Assembly: GCA_964585245.1 (NCBI GenBank)
Contig: CAZPCV010000019.1
Span: 1 to 26,198 of the forward strand
DNA length: 26,198 bases
Direction of reading: 5' to 3'
Source: CAZEDL01 sp964585245
Lineage (GTDB): Bacteria; Patescibacteriota; Patescibacteriia; Magasanikbacterales; GWA2-37-8
The translations under genes were made by a program, and so were the position numbers. The notes under the pieces were generated by a model. The model was given only the letters and a program-made list of their open reading frames with translations. It was not told where the DNA came from and ran no database searches. Positions 14,558 through 22,063 of the stretch are shown in pieces. Each line of letters starts with the position of its first letter. Within the stretch, counting starts at the first letter, position 1.

Positions 14558-14576
14558 CGGACACCTCCATGGTATT

Positions 14577-14617
14577 CCAGGTATTACGCCCTCCGACGGA
14601 GGACGTTTCTAACCTGG
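14577..14617 (-). promoter_or_regulatory. nested leader hairpin upstream of the 57-aa ORF
   Basis: An outer CCAGGT/ACCTGG stem encloses a 9-bp stem (ACGTCCTCC/GGAGGGCGT on the minus strand, one T-G pair) with a 3-nt loop. It ends 9 nt before the SD. The CCTCC arm could pair with the SD, so an on/off fold controlling translation is conceivable. Confidence 0.55.
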
Positions 14618-14631
14618 GTGTTGTCCGCTCA

Positions 14632-14653
14632 AAAAATTAATCATTTAATTTTT
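14632..14653 (-). terminator. AT-rich terminator after the GlmU-like gene
   Basis: A 9-bp stem AAAAATTAA/TTAATTTTT with a 4-nt loop and a T-run on the minus strand (TTTTTTG), 14 nt beyond the stop at 14667. Confidence 0.45.
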
Positions 14654-14666
14654 CAAGCAGAAAACA

Positions 14667-15416
14667 TTATTGTTTCTTCCTGCGATCGGCTTCCGCCAAT
14701 TCCTCGGGGGTATTTACCCCAAACCATTCATCCGGATCGCTTAGAGGAATTACCTGATACGGTTTTTTGGCAATACGAGCCATAGCCAAAGCAGTCGGTA
14801 AACCATACTCATTCAATTTTCGTAATTTGGGCATTCGGGAAAATATATTTTCAAACCATTTACGATTAAATACAAAAGTGCCCGTACTAATTTCCTTGAT
14901 TAATCTCTGAGGTGGAGTTAAATACTCTTTTTCAACAATTTCTACCGCTCCCTCATCAGAACGAACAATTCGACCCAGCTGATCAGGGTGATCGTTTATC
15001 GACGTAAGCAAAGTGAGTACGCAGTGTTGCCCTGTATGATGTCCGAGTAATTGTTCTATGGTAGCAGAGGTATAAAAAGCACTATCATCCCCACCCACCA
15101 CCAAAACTTCTTCAACCTCAGATGAAAACGCCTGCATACCAGTATATGCGGCGTGGGCCGTGCCTAACAATTCTTCTTGAACGGCGAATGATACTCGATT
15201 TTTAAAAAACTCACGAATTTTTTCTTGTCGGTGCCCTACCACCACCATTATCTGAGAAGCTGTGAATCCCATGCCTTCCAGAGTAGCAACAACATAATCA
15301 ATAATTGGCCGGCCTCCGATTGGCGCCATCACCTTGGGCAGATTCGGATAATCCAGACGGGTCCCTTTGCCAGCAGCGAGAATTACCACACCTATGTTAG
15401 TTAAATCAATATTCAT
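14667..15416 (-). CDS. GlmU-like NTP transferase (pyrophosphorylase domain only)
   Basis: A 249-aa nucleotidyltransferase like the N-terminal half of GlmU. Seen: VILAAGKGTRL (11-21), PKVMAPIGGRPIIDYV (27-42), QEELLGTAHA (80-89, GlmU-type uridine-binding motif), GGDDS (108-112) in place of the usual GD.P metal site, a short GTFVF strand and a C-terminal GVNTPEELAEADR resembling the GVN signature of GlmU. The left-handed beta-helix acetyltransferase domain is absent. It may therefore charge GlcNAc-1-phosphate or another sugar-1-phosphate with UTP, next to glmS. There is no SD. It is separated from the upstream GT2 gene by a GC-rich hairpin. Confidence 0.8.
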   Translation of the reverse strand: MNIDLTNIGVVILAAGKGTRLDYPNLPKVMAPIGGRPIIDYVVATLEGMGFTASQIMVVVGHRQEKIREFFKNRVSFAVQEELLGTAHAAYTGMQAFSSEVEEVLVVGGDDSAFYTSATIEQLLGHHTGQHCVLTLLTSINDHPDQLGRIVRSDEGAVEIVEKEYLTPPQRLIKEISTGTFVFNRKWFENIFSRMPKLRKLNEYGLPTALAMARIAKKPYQVIPLSDPDEWFGVNTPEELAEADRRKKQ

Positions 15417-15428
15417 AAGAGGATTAGT

Positions 15429-15465
15429 CGGGGGAGGCGCTGACGGGTCTCAGATCCGTCCCCCG
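15429..15465 (-). terminator. GC-rich hairpin after the GT2 gene
   Basis: Outer CGGGG/CCCCG and inner GACGGGTC/GATCCGTC stems. It begins 8 nt past the GT2 stop. There is no U-run. It has the same GC-rich character as the other island hairpins. Confidence 0.5.
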
Positions 15466-15473
15466 ATGTGATT

Positions 15474-16220
15474 TTATTGATACCCCTGGATCAGCCGGTA
15501 GAGCACCCGCATGTGTCGATCAATGCGAGCCAGGCGCTCGGAGATCTGATCGGGAGCGTACTTCTCGACCTGCTTGGCCGAGAGACCATCATAGATGGCC
15601 GGGATCGGGAACTCAAGGACAGGACAGTCCTGTCTCCCCCCTCCCCACAACCTGACGATCATCTCCAGCTCCCACTCTTCTGTCCAATCGAGAAGAGGCA
15701 GCAGCTCTTTGACGATCGAGGCGTGGAGGCCGATCAGCCCACACTGTGGATCAGTAATCTCCCACCCGGTAAACTGCTGAATCACCCCCCGGGTGGCCGC
15801 ATTGAGGAGCCGACGGTCGAGCGGCGCCCCCTGGTCAGGAGAGTCGGGGTGGAAACGCGACCCCTTTACAATCGGTGATTCAGACAAGAGCCTGACCATC
15901 TGGGGCAACGCTGAGGCCGGGTGCTGGCCATCGCCATCAAAAATGATGGCCGCGTCGTAGCGCTCGGCCAGAGCGATCTCGAACCCTGCCTTTACAGCCC
16001 GGGGCTTCCCTAGGTTTTGGTCTTGCCGAAAGACTCGAACACCGAACTGTTCGGCCGCCACCACAGCTCCCTGATCATTCGATCCGTCGTCGACGACCAA
16101 GATCTGAAAAGAAAGCTGTGGCATCTCGCCTATCTCACGGGACAGGTCAGCCAGAACTCCAGAAAGACTGCCGGCTTCATCCTTCACCGGCACAATAACG
16201 AGCACCTTCTGAATTTCCAT
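15474..16220 (-). CDS. family 2 glycosyltransferase (dolichyl-phosphate-mannose synthase-like)
   Basis: A 248-aa soluble GT-A glycosyltransferase. It begins VLVIVPVKDEAGSL (6-19) and has LVVDDGSND (41-49), NLGKPRAVKAGF (69-80) and the metal motif FDGDGQHP (94-101), then GSRF. No membrane helices follow, so it resembles the catalytic domain of polyprenyl-phosphate sugar synthases; donor and acceptor are unknown. The ATG at 16220 is chosen because GGAGG stands 5 nt away; the upstream GTG at 16232 would overlap that SD. Codon use is GC-rich in third positions, unlike the AT-rich Nudix, HAD and GlmU-like neighbours, suggesting recent transfer. Its flanking hairpins resemble those of the small-ORF islands. 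Confidence 0.88.
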   Translation of the reverse strand: MEIQKVLVIVPVKDEAGSLSGVLADLSREIGEMPQLSFQILVVDDGSNDQGAVVAAEQFGVRVFRQDQNLGKPRAVKAGFEIALAERYDAAIIFDGDGQHPASALPQMVRLLSESPIVKGSRFHPDSPDQGAPLDRRLLNAATRGVIQQFTGWEITDPQCGLIGLHASIVKELLPLLDWTEEWELEMIVRLWGGGRQDCPVLEFPIPAIYDGLSAKQVEKYAPDQISERLARIDRHMRVLYRLIQGYQ

Positions 16221-16245
16221 GAAATCCTCCACGTATAATTTACCC

Positions 16246-16275
16246 GCCTATAACGAAACTAATTTCGTCATAGGC
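16246..16275 (-). promoter_or_regulatory. 14-bp hairpin upstream of the GT2 gene
   Basis: GCCTATAACGAAAC and ATTTCGTCATAGGC pair over 14 bp (two G-T) around a 2-nt centre, 16 nt from the GT2 SD and 6 nt past the Nudix stop. It could be a leader hairpin or a terminator lacking a U-run. Confidence 0.55.
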
Positions 16276-16281
16276 CGATAC

Positions 16282-16725
16282 TCATACTCCCCCTATTAAT
16301 CCCCAATGTTTAGCAAACAAATCAATTATGTTGCGCTCATCTTCATACCCCAAACGATGCCCGCCGTTATTTTCTAACAGCCCTCTGGCTTCGGCAATAG
16401 GAACTAACAACACCGTATCGTGTTCAGCATCATGAAGATCAGAATTACCGCCAACCATTTCTGCTATAAAATAATGGGTCTGTTTTTTAATTATTTCGTC
16501 CGCACGCTTAAAACTGGAATATACTTCACCTAAATAGCTATTTATTCTTACTTCAAATCCAGTTTCTTCTTTTATTTCCCGGAGTGCGGTTGTCTGCAAA
16601 TTTTCATCCGGGTGAGCCGTGCCTTTGGGCAAATGATAGGTATTTGTGCGTGCGCGAAATAACAATACAATCTGGAGCTCTACGCCCTCTTTACTATAGA
16701 TAACTGCTCCGGCCGACACGTGCAT
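16282..16725 (-). CDS. Nudix hydrolase
   Basis: A 147-aa Nudix protein with a perfect Nudix box at 35-57: Gly35, Glu41, Arg49-Glu50, Glu53-Glu54 and Gly56. The surrounding LLFRARTNTYHLPKG segment resembles bis(5'-nucleosyl)-tetraphosphatase-like or general nucleotide-clearing members, but the substrate cannot be fixed. The ATG at 16725 (MHVSAGAVIY) is chosen. The longer frame to 16791 would overlap the HAD gene, whose TAG is at 16730, by more than 60 bases. With 4 nt spacing it is cotranscribed with the HAD gene. No SD is present. Confidence 0.88.
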   Translation of the reverse strand: MHVSAGAVIYSKEGVELQIVLLFRARTNTYHLPKGTAHPDENLQTTALREIKEETGFEVRINSYLGEVYSSFKRADEIIKKQTHYFIAEMVGGNSDLHDAEHDTVLLVPIAEARGLLENNGGHRLGYEDERNIIDLFAKHWGLIGGV

Positions 16726-16729
16726 AACT

Positions 16730-17365
16730 CTATCGGTTAATTCCAATGTAGTCCTGAATCTCTGACAACGTCTTAAACCACGGTACCCCACTCAACTTAT
16801 AATCCTCTTCCGTAAATCGCGGCGACATCTTGGCGACTAATTTAAGCTTGGGGAAAGCCGCAGCTACTTCAGTATTTTCTTGTGGTTTGTCATTAATGAA
16901 CCAGGCTGTTTCTCCGCTTTGCACCCCCGACAGCAACTGGCCCAATACACTTATTTTATTTTCTTTCACCAGATATATCTTGGTAAAATAATTAGCAATC
17001 CCGACCGCTGTCACTTTGTCTGCTTGCGTAGACGGATCACCTAAACTCAGTAATACGAGTGACTGGCCATAATCCTGTAAATCAGATAAAAATGAAAGCG
17101 CCTCACTATCCAAAAAATTTGTCATTTCCTTGGTAACCGACTGCAAAGCTACTAACATTTTTTCTCTCTCATACCCCAGATCAGCCAGAATATGCGCATG
17201 ACGTTCATCGCTATAGGCGAATTGCCCAATTTCGTCTACTCGAGCGGCATCATAGCTCTGCCAAAAAACTTTTTCCGGCACCCCCAAATTAATTAAACGT
17301 TCCATCCGGGCCAATTTATACTTTTCTGTTTCAAATAGAGTGTCATCGAAATCGATAATAAACAT
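16730..17365 (-). CDS. HAD-superfamily hydrolase
   Basis: A 211-aa HAD phosphatase: motif I DFDDTLFE (5-12) with Asp5 and Asp7, a helical cap at about 14-90, motif II LLSLGD, and a motif IV-like WFINDKPQENTE. The motif III lysine is probably in the TKIYLVKENK region. The fold is clear and the substrate is not. It lies between the TrmB-like regulator and the Nudix gene, with a small 9-bp tandem repeat in the 57-nt gap upstream. The ATG follows an AT-rich leader without an SD. Confidence 0.8.
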   Translation of the reverse strand: MFIIDFDDTLFETEKYKLARMERLINLGVPEKVFWQSYDAARVDEIGQFAYSDERHAHILADLGYEREKMLVALQSVTKEMTNFLDSEALSFLSDLQDYGQSLVLLSLGDPSTQADKVTAVGIANYFTKIYLVKENKISVLGQLLSGVQSGETAWFINDKPQENTEVAAAFPKLKLVAKMSPRFTEEDYKLSGVPWFKTLSEIQDYIGINR

Positions 17366-17382
17366 GTACTTAACAGTTACTA

Positions 17383-17413
17383 CTTAATCTGCTTATCTTG
17401 CTTACTCTGCTTA
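17383..17413. repeat. 9-bp tandem repeat, about 3.5 units
   Basis: Units CTTAATCTG, CTTATCTTG, CTTACTCTG and a partial CTTAGAAGC are consecutive in the intergenic gap between the TrmB-like and HAD genes. They could be iterated protein-binding sites or slippage. Confidence 0.55.
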
Positions 17414-17422
17414 GAAGCGTCA

Positions 17423-18163
17423 TCACAATTTACTCCACAGCTCTTCAAAAATTTGTTTTTGCGTTTGATAAATTCCTTCGTTCTCAATCACCACCCCTAC
17501 CAACTCCCCACCGGCATTAAGTGAAATATAAGCGGTTTTGCCCGGATAAATAATAATGTACGTGGGCGTAGCCGCCTCTTCTTTCGTTTTGAGCCACTTA
17601 CGTTCATCAAGACCGCGCAATTCACCGCCCGCACCGATCGCGATGGCTTTGACGGCAATCCCCTTCGTCACACGGACATCGCTAAATGTCTCAAAGCCGT
17701 CATACAAGTTTTCCCGAATCGGAGCCGTGGAATAAATACGGTATTGAAGTTCGGCTCTCTCCTCGCAGACCTTCAACACATCCTGCAAAATAAGATGAAT
17801 TTGCTTGGGCTCAAAATAACTGGAAATCGGCCGCTCGCCGCCCTTGTGATGCAGTGCCCGCAACTCTGGAATGACTTCGATTAATTTCCGACCCGCTTCT
17901 TTGAGAGACTGGCTTTGTTTTTCTACCAACGACGATAGACGCTCCGGATCCTCGGCCACAAAAAACTGCTTGGAATCTTTTTCGTAATAATCTACCAAAC
18001 CTTGTTCTTGCAGCCACTTTAAACCCTCGTAGACTGTTCCACGATTAAGGGCGGCACTTTCGGCCAATTTGCGCACCGAAGATGGCCCCAATTTTAATAA
18101 GGCCAGATAAATTGTCGCAAATTTGTCAGAAAATCCTAATTTTTTTAAAATATCTATTTGCAT
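17423..18163 (-). CDS. TrmB-family transcriptional regulator
   Basis: A 246-aa regulator. The N-terminal winged helix-turn-helix (about 1-75) reads LGFSDKFATIYLALLKLGPSSVRKL, then SAALNRGTVYEGLKWLQEQGLV, the typical TrmB/Z1-type DNA-binding arm. A coiled segment (about 75-100) leads to a C-terminal effector-like domain with YRIYSTAPIREN and VKAIAIG. TrmB proteins are commonest in archaea and respond to sugars; the ligand here is unknown. The gene has a strong promoter whose -35 lies in an inverted repeat, so autoregulation is plausible. It heads a leftward run with HAD and Nudix genes. The predicted leader is only about 9 nt with no SD. Confidence 0.85.
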   Translation of the reverse strand: MQIDILKKLGFSDKFATIYLALLKLGPSSVRKLAESAALNRGTVYEGLKWLQEQGLVDYYEKDSKQFFVAEDPERLSSLVEKQSQSLKEAGRKLIEVIPELRALHHKGGERPISSYFEPKQIHLILQDVLKVCEERAELQYRIYSTAPIRENLYDGFETFSDVRVTKGIAVKAIAIGAGGELRGLDERKWLKTKEEAATPTYIIIYPGKTAYISLNAGGELVGVVIENEGIYQTQKQIFEELWSKL

Positions 18164-18178
18164 ATTTTTGCTAAAACA

Positions 18179-18207
18179 AGCATAATATATACAAAAAAAT
18201 CTGTCAA
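18179..18207 (-). promoter_or_regulatory. strong promoter of the TrmB-like gene
   Basis: On the minus strand TTGACA (18202-18207), a 17-nt spacer and TATGCT (18179-18184). The expected start is about 9 nt before the ATG. Confidence 0.75.
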
Positions 18208-18225
18208 GTTTTATCTGACAGATTT
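18197..18225 (-). promoter_or_regulatory. 10-bp inverted repeat: operator and/or terminator
   Basis: AAATCTGTCA and TGACAGATTT are perfect inverted copies around a 9-nt centre. On the minus strand a T-run follows, so it can terminate the upstream 312-aa gene. It also covers the -35 of the TrmB-like promoter and so could be its operator. Confidence 0.65.
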
Positions 18226-18266
18226 AGAACAAAAATCAGGAATATTAAATAAATTTGGCCGACATT

Positions 18267-19205
18267 CTATTTTTTTATAATCACAATCTGATGAAGTTTA
18301 TTTGGCTCGACAATGGCCGGAAGCTGCAAAGAAAGCTCTCCACCAGCCATAATTTGCTGATAAAATTTAGCTGTTTTACCGGTTTTCTCGTCCATTAATT
18401 GCAGAACCTTTTTTAGTAGCTGGTCGATTTTTTTATCTGTTAACAACAAAGAACTGCCCGTAGACATCCCCTCTGGTACCGAGCAATCAAAGCCGCATTC
18501 TTCTAGACAATTTTTTACCGCCTGTATGAACCACGTTGTTATTGGAGAAAACGACAATCTATTATCTTTATTGATGTATTTTTTTGTGACAAAAGGCATC
18601 GATAACAATTCTGCCAGGCGCTGCGCCACCATTTGCTCCATTTTTTCAGCCTCGGCTTCTGACGAACTATACCACTCTGCCCCAGCAATTCTTTGCAGCG
18701 CCACCCAAGCCCTATAATCACTCTCGGGATCACGCGGTTTACTACCTGGCTTTAATTCCGGCTCCACTGCTTGTTGATTTTGCAATAGCTCACCGTGTTG
18801 GCCTGCAACAAATTTTTGCAAAGCTTCAAAACTATCGGTGGTTAGCCGCCAGTGTTTTAGAGCTTCTTGATCGAAAGCAAATCTATTCCTACCCGGTTGC
18901 CATTCTTCAGCTTCAGCTTGTGGCGTGCTATCATTTTCTTCCGCTATCAAGCGATTTTTTCTAATTTGCATATCACCCATTTTACATTCTCCATCCTGCC
19001 ACACAATACAACGACTTTCGCCATTTTTATTTTCAACTCGCAACAATAGCATGTTCGGATCCTTCAAAGCCGGGTATGAATCGGCCAAATTTTTTAAACC
19101 GATTAAGTTAAAATTGCCTTTTTGATTTTCCGGATTAAGGTGTTTTGTCCATTCTTGATGATCTTGCACAAGTTCCTCTCCGGGGCGCATTCTGTGCTCT
19201 GGCAT
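18267..19205 (-). CDS. unknown 312-aa protein, paralogue of its upstream neighbour
   Basis: I do not recognise this family. It aligns with the protein at 19255-20079 in three places: near residues 23-60 (LNPENQKGNFNLIGLKNL ... RCIVWQDGECKM), in the middle (HWRLTTDSFEALQKFVAGQHGEL) and at the C-terminus (LSLQLPAIVEPNKLHQIVIIKK). Between these lies a Pro/Glu-rich linker (about 145-165) and a helical block (EAEKMEQMVAQRLAELL). No signal peptide or membrane helix is visible; it is probably cytoplasmic. It follows the paralogue by 49 nt, separated by an AT-rich terminator-like hairpin, and ends before the TrmB-like promoter. Confidence 0.8.
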   Translation of the reverse strand: MPEHRMRPGEELVQDHQEWTKHLNPENQKGNFNLIGLKNLADSYPALKDPNMLLLRVENKNGESRCIVWQDGECKMGDMQIRKNRLIAEENDSTPQAEAEEWQPGRNRFAFDQEALKHWRLTTDSFEALQKFVAGQHGELLQNQQAVEPELKPGSKPRDPESDYRAWVALQRIAGAEWYSSSEAEAEKMEQMVAQRLAELLSMPFVTKKYINKDNRLSFSPITTWFIQAVKNCLEECGFDCSVPEGMSTGSSLLLTDKKIDQLLKKVLQLMDEKTGKTAKFYQQIMAGGELSLQLPAIVEPNKLHQIVIIKK

Positions 19206-19225
19206 ATTTAAAAAATTACATTATC

Positions 19226-19256
19226 AAAAAACTCTCAAAAAAAATATAGAGTTTTT
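19226..19256 (-). terminator. AT-rich terminator-like hairpin between the paralogues
   Basis: AAAAACTCT and AGAGTTTTT pair over 9 bp around a T-rich loop, with TTTTTTGATAATG following on the minus strand. It overlaps the stop codon of the 19255-20079 gene. Confidence 0.5.
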
Positions 19257-20079
19257 ACAATCGCTTCATACGGGCAATATAAATTGCGACCTCGTACGAC
19301 TTATCTCTTTTGGTATCATTTGGTAATGAAATTTTGCAGATGCCATTTTTTTTCAAAAAATCCGCAAAAACCGACGCATCCGGTCGCCGCGAAGCAGCCA
19401 ATCGACCCAGGGCTTTTCTCAAAACCATATCCATCCTCACAATCTCGGATATTTTTTGGGCATCGGTTTTTAAGCCGTCGACACTAAATTTACCAATATT
19501 TTTTAAAACTAATTTATCTCCTTGCAGCTCGGACGATACCCCAGGTGTCCCAAATATTTGATAAAAATAGCGCACAATGCCTTCTTCTTCTGTGGTGAGC
19601 GGCGCCTCCACTTCGTCAGCTTCAGACGATTTTCTTTTTTCGGACAAAATTCCATTTATGGCCATAACCGCCCCCTGATAATCCGCCATTTGTTTGGCCG
19701 ACTTTTCATCCATAGATCCAGATTGCCCCAATAAAAATTTACGTAAATTTTTAAAACTCAATTCTGTTAACTTCCATTCATCTAACTCGTCCTGAGTTTG
19801 TGGAAAAGACCAGCTGTTCTTTTTCTGCCCCGACTCAGTGCCACTAACCATTTTAAAATCTTCGTCTTGCCACACAACAAACCGGGTTTCCCCAGATTTT
19901 TTATGACATACTTGCAATTCAACGGCTTTGTTATTTTTTAATAAGGGATTCTCATTAAAAATTTTTCTTAACAAAATCACGTTAAACGCTCCTTGCTGTC
20001 TTTCGGGATTAATAGCTTGCAGCAATTCGTTTACCTCCGCTTCTCGAGCTATTTTTTCTCTAGAAAATGTTTCTGTCAT
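19255..20079 (-). CDS. unknown 274-aa protein, paralogue of its downstream neighbour
   Basis: A paralogue of the 312-aa protein. Shared segments are INPERQQGAFNVILLRKI (24-41), RFVVWQDEDFKM (about 71-82), EWKLTELSFKNLRKFLLGQ (about 100-118) and a C-terminal KISLPNDTKRDKSYEVAIYI. The [RC]-x-VWQD box is the most striking shared motif. The centre contains EEEGIVRYFYQIFG, and a basic tail follows. No known enzyme motif, signal or membrane segment is visible. The ATG is 12 nt after the aldolase stop, so it is probably cotranscribed with fbaB-like metabolism genes. Function unknown. Confidence 0.8.
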   Translation of the reverse strand: MTETFSREKIAREAEVNELLQAINPERQQGAFNVILLRKIFNENPLLKNNKAVELQVCHKKSGETRFVVWQDEDFKMVSGTESGQKKNSWSFPQTQDELDEWKLTELSFKNLRKFLLGQSGSMDEKSAKQMADYQGAVMAINGILSEKRKSSEADEVEAPLTTEEEGIVRYFYQIFGTPGVSSELQGDKLVLKNIGKFSVDGLKTDAQKISEIVRMDMVLRKALGRLAASRRPDASVFADFLKKNGICKISLPNDTKRDKSYEVAIYIARMKRL

Positions 20080-20091
20080 AGTACAAACAAA

Positions 20092-21168
20092 TTAAGCTGT
20101 TGTTATTTCTTTACACAAATACACATCTTGCACGGCGTTTAAAATTTTTACTCCTTCGGCCAGCGGTTTTTGAAACGCTTTGCGGCCCAAGATCAGCCCC
20201 ATGCCGCCGGCTCGCTTATTTACCACCGCGGTAAACACCGCATCTTTAATATCATCACTGCCGCTCTCGCCGCCCGAATTAATAAGCGCCACACGCCCCA
20301 TATACCCGTTCGCCACCTGGTACCGGCACAAATCAATCGGGTGATTGCTCGATAATTCCGTATACATGCGTTCATCAAACTTGCCAAATTTTTTATCACC
20401 CATATTCAGCGCCTTGTACCCCCCATTTTTAAGGGGTAATTTCTGCTTCACGATATCCGCCCCAAGCGTTGCCCCCAAATGATTAGCTTGCCCCGTGAGA
20501 TCTGCTGCATCGTGGTAATCAATCCCTTCTGCTTTGAAGCCGTTATTACGTAAATAACACCACAATACCGTAAACATACCACGTCGATGAGCCTCGGCAA
20601 ATGCGGCGCTCACCTCTTGAATCTGGCGTTTCGATTCGCTCGAACCAAAGTAAATGGTGGCGCCTACTCCCGCTGCTCCCATATTATAGGCCTGCTCTAC
20701 ACTACCAAACATCACTTGATCGTAATCATTAGGATACCGCAACCAATCATTATGATTTAATTTCATAATAAACGGAATTCTGTCCGCATATTTACCACTC
20801 ACCATGCCCAAAACACCTAGCGTAGAGGCCACCGCATTACATCCGCCTTCTACCGCTAACTTAACAATATTTTCGGGGTCAAAATAATCCGGATTTTTGG
20901 CAAAGCTGGCTCCGGCCGAGTGCTCTATACCCTGATCCACCGGTAAAATCGATACATAACCCGTTCCCTTCAAACGTCCAGCATCACGCATGCGTTTCAA
21001 ATTTTCTTGTACTTTGCCCGATCTGTCGGAAATGTCGAATACTTCGTCGATAAAATCTGGGCCAGGCAACTGTAACCGCTCTTTGGGAATTTTAGGATTA
21101 GCAAAATTTAACAGATATTCGGCGTCGCTACCCAGCAACGTTTGAATGGTGGAAAAATTTTGTGACAT
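20092..21168 (-). CDS. fbaB: class I fructose-bisphosphate aldolase (FbaB/DhnA type)
   Basis: A 358-aa Schiff-base aldolase of the bacterial/archaeal DhnA type, reversibly joining DHAP and glyceraldehyde-3-phosphate to fructose-1,6-bisphosphate. Seen: ILPVDQGIEHS (74-84), FIMKLNHND (133-141), GVGATIYFGS (167-176), ADIVKQKLP (237-245) with the likely Schiff-base Lys241 as in E. coli FbaB, and LINSGGESG and GLILGRKAFQKP near the phosphate-binding end. Length matches the family (about 350 aa). It is downstream of the bisphosphatase gene on the same strand, so the pair could work in gluconeogenesis. No SD precedes the ATG. Confidence 0.93.
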   Translation of the reverse strand: MSQNFSTIQTLLGSDAEYLLNFANPKIPKERLQLPGPDFIDEVFDISDRSGKVQENLKRMRDAGRLKGTGYVSILPVDQGIEHSAGASFAKNPDYFDPENIVKLAVEGGCNAVASTLGVLGMVSGKYADRIPFIMKLNHNDWLRYPNDYDQVMFGSVEQAYNMGAAGVGATIYFGSSESKRQIQEVSAAFAEAHRRGMFTVLWCYLRNNGFKAEGIDYHDAADLTGQANHLGATLGADIVKQKLPLKNGGYKALNMGDKKFGKFDERMYTELSSNHPIDLCRYQVANGYMGRVALINSGGESGSDDIKDAVFTAVVNKRAGGMGLILGRKAFQKPLAEGVKILNAVQDVYLCKEITTA

Positions 21169-21227
21169 ACAAATTACATAAAAAATAAACTATACATAGC
21201 GCTCTACATTGTTGGGTAATAACACTC

Positions 21228-21443
21228 CTACCGGCAAAGATTCCGCACGAGTATCCGACGAAACGTTATTTTAATATGTTTACTTTTTCTTTCCGAAGAA
21301 AAGAAACCTTCTTTTTCCCCATGAGAATAGATGCTGACGTAGGTACGACCAGAACTTTCTGCAACCGCGTCCAAGATCCTGTCAGCGGCCTGTCGACTTT
21401 TTTCACCATAAAAATACCTATTATTTTCGCTCGCACCCCACAT
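21228..21443 (-). CDS. small unknown 71-aa protein, possibly frameshifted
   Basis: I do not recognise this protein. The 71-aa frame is hydrophilic and protein-like: RQAADRILDAVAESSGRTYV, SIYSHGEKEGFFSS, then a Lys/Arg-rich tail. A separate short frame opens 15 nt after the stop of the P-loop gene (ATG at 21486) and runs 21 codons to a stop just inside this ORF. A single frameshift near 21430 would fuse the two into a protein of about 85 aa. The stretch 21169-21500 otherwise holds no gene. Context is between the P-loop protein and the aldolase. Real coding status is moderately supported. Confidence 0.4.
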   Translation of the reverse strand: MWGASENNRYFYGEKSRQAADRILDAVAESSGRTYVSIYSHGEKEGFFSSERKSKHIKITFRRILVRNLCR

Positions 21444-21500
21444 CAGCTTCGTTACTGCTTACTCCACTTCTTCTAAATTCAGACATATCACTTAATACTT

Positions 21501-22058
21501 TTAAATAATTTTTCCTTTACTACTCGCAAACTCATTTCTTATGAGAACATCAACAATTTTTATATTTTCGGGCGGAATTGGTGCCATATTTTTACCCCCA
21601 ATTCCTACTAGAATTTTCACATGTTTCCTGCCTCCCACATCTTCGTTTATGCGCTTTTTTAACACTGACATTCTCAAATCGGCGCGCTCTTGGTTTTCGG
21701 CAGAAAAATCATGTGCACCCCAACCCAGCTGCTCCAGCACCACCACGCCCTGCTGCTTTCCGTACTGTTCTTTTATGTCATTTAAACGAGTCAAATTTCG
21801 GCTTGAAACTTGCGCTGGTTCATCTGATTTATAAAAAACAGTCGGAATTCCTAGCTCAGAAAGGCGTCCATATAAATCTTTAGCCAAGTACGTTTTGCCC
21901 ACATGGGCAGTAGCACCGATTATACCCACCACTACCAATTCCGCATCAGACAATTTTTGCTCTACCATTTGCAGTATTCTTTCTACCCCAGCCTCATAAC
22001 TAAGCTCGTTTTTTTCTGGAGGTTTCGCCATTTCTATGCGTCTTTCTGATTTAAACAT
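21501..22058 (-). CDS. P-loop NTPase, nucleoside-kinase-like
   Basis: A 185-aa P-loop protein. The Walker A motif GATAHVGKT lies at 48-56 after a hydrophobic strand (LVVVGII), and a Walker B-like VVVLEQLGWGAHDFS follows. The later VKILVGIGGKN and IVDVLIRNEF strands fit a small kinase fold. It resembles uridine kinase-like/phosphoribulokinase-type proteins in layout, but no substrate lid motif is clear. The ATG at 22058 is 5 nt after the glpX stop; an internal ATG at 22031 is an alternative. It probably belongs to the MgtC-GlpX operon. Substrate unknown. Confidence 0.75.
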   Translation of the reverse strand: MFKSERRIEMAKPPEKNELSYEAGVERILQMVEQKLSDAELVVVGIIGATAHVGKTYLAKDLYGRLSELGIPTVFYKSDEPAQVSSRNLTRLNDIKEQYGKQQGVVVLEQLGWGAHDFSAENQERADLRMSVLKKRINEDVGGRKHVKILVGIGGKNMAPIPPENIKIVDVLIRNEFASSKGKII

Positions 22059-22063
22059 ACATT

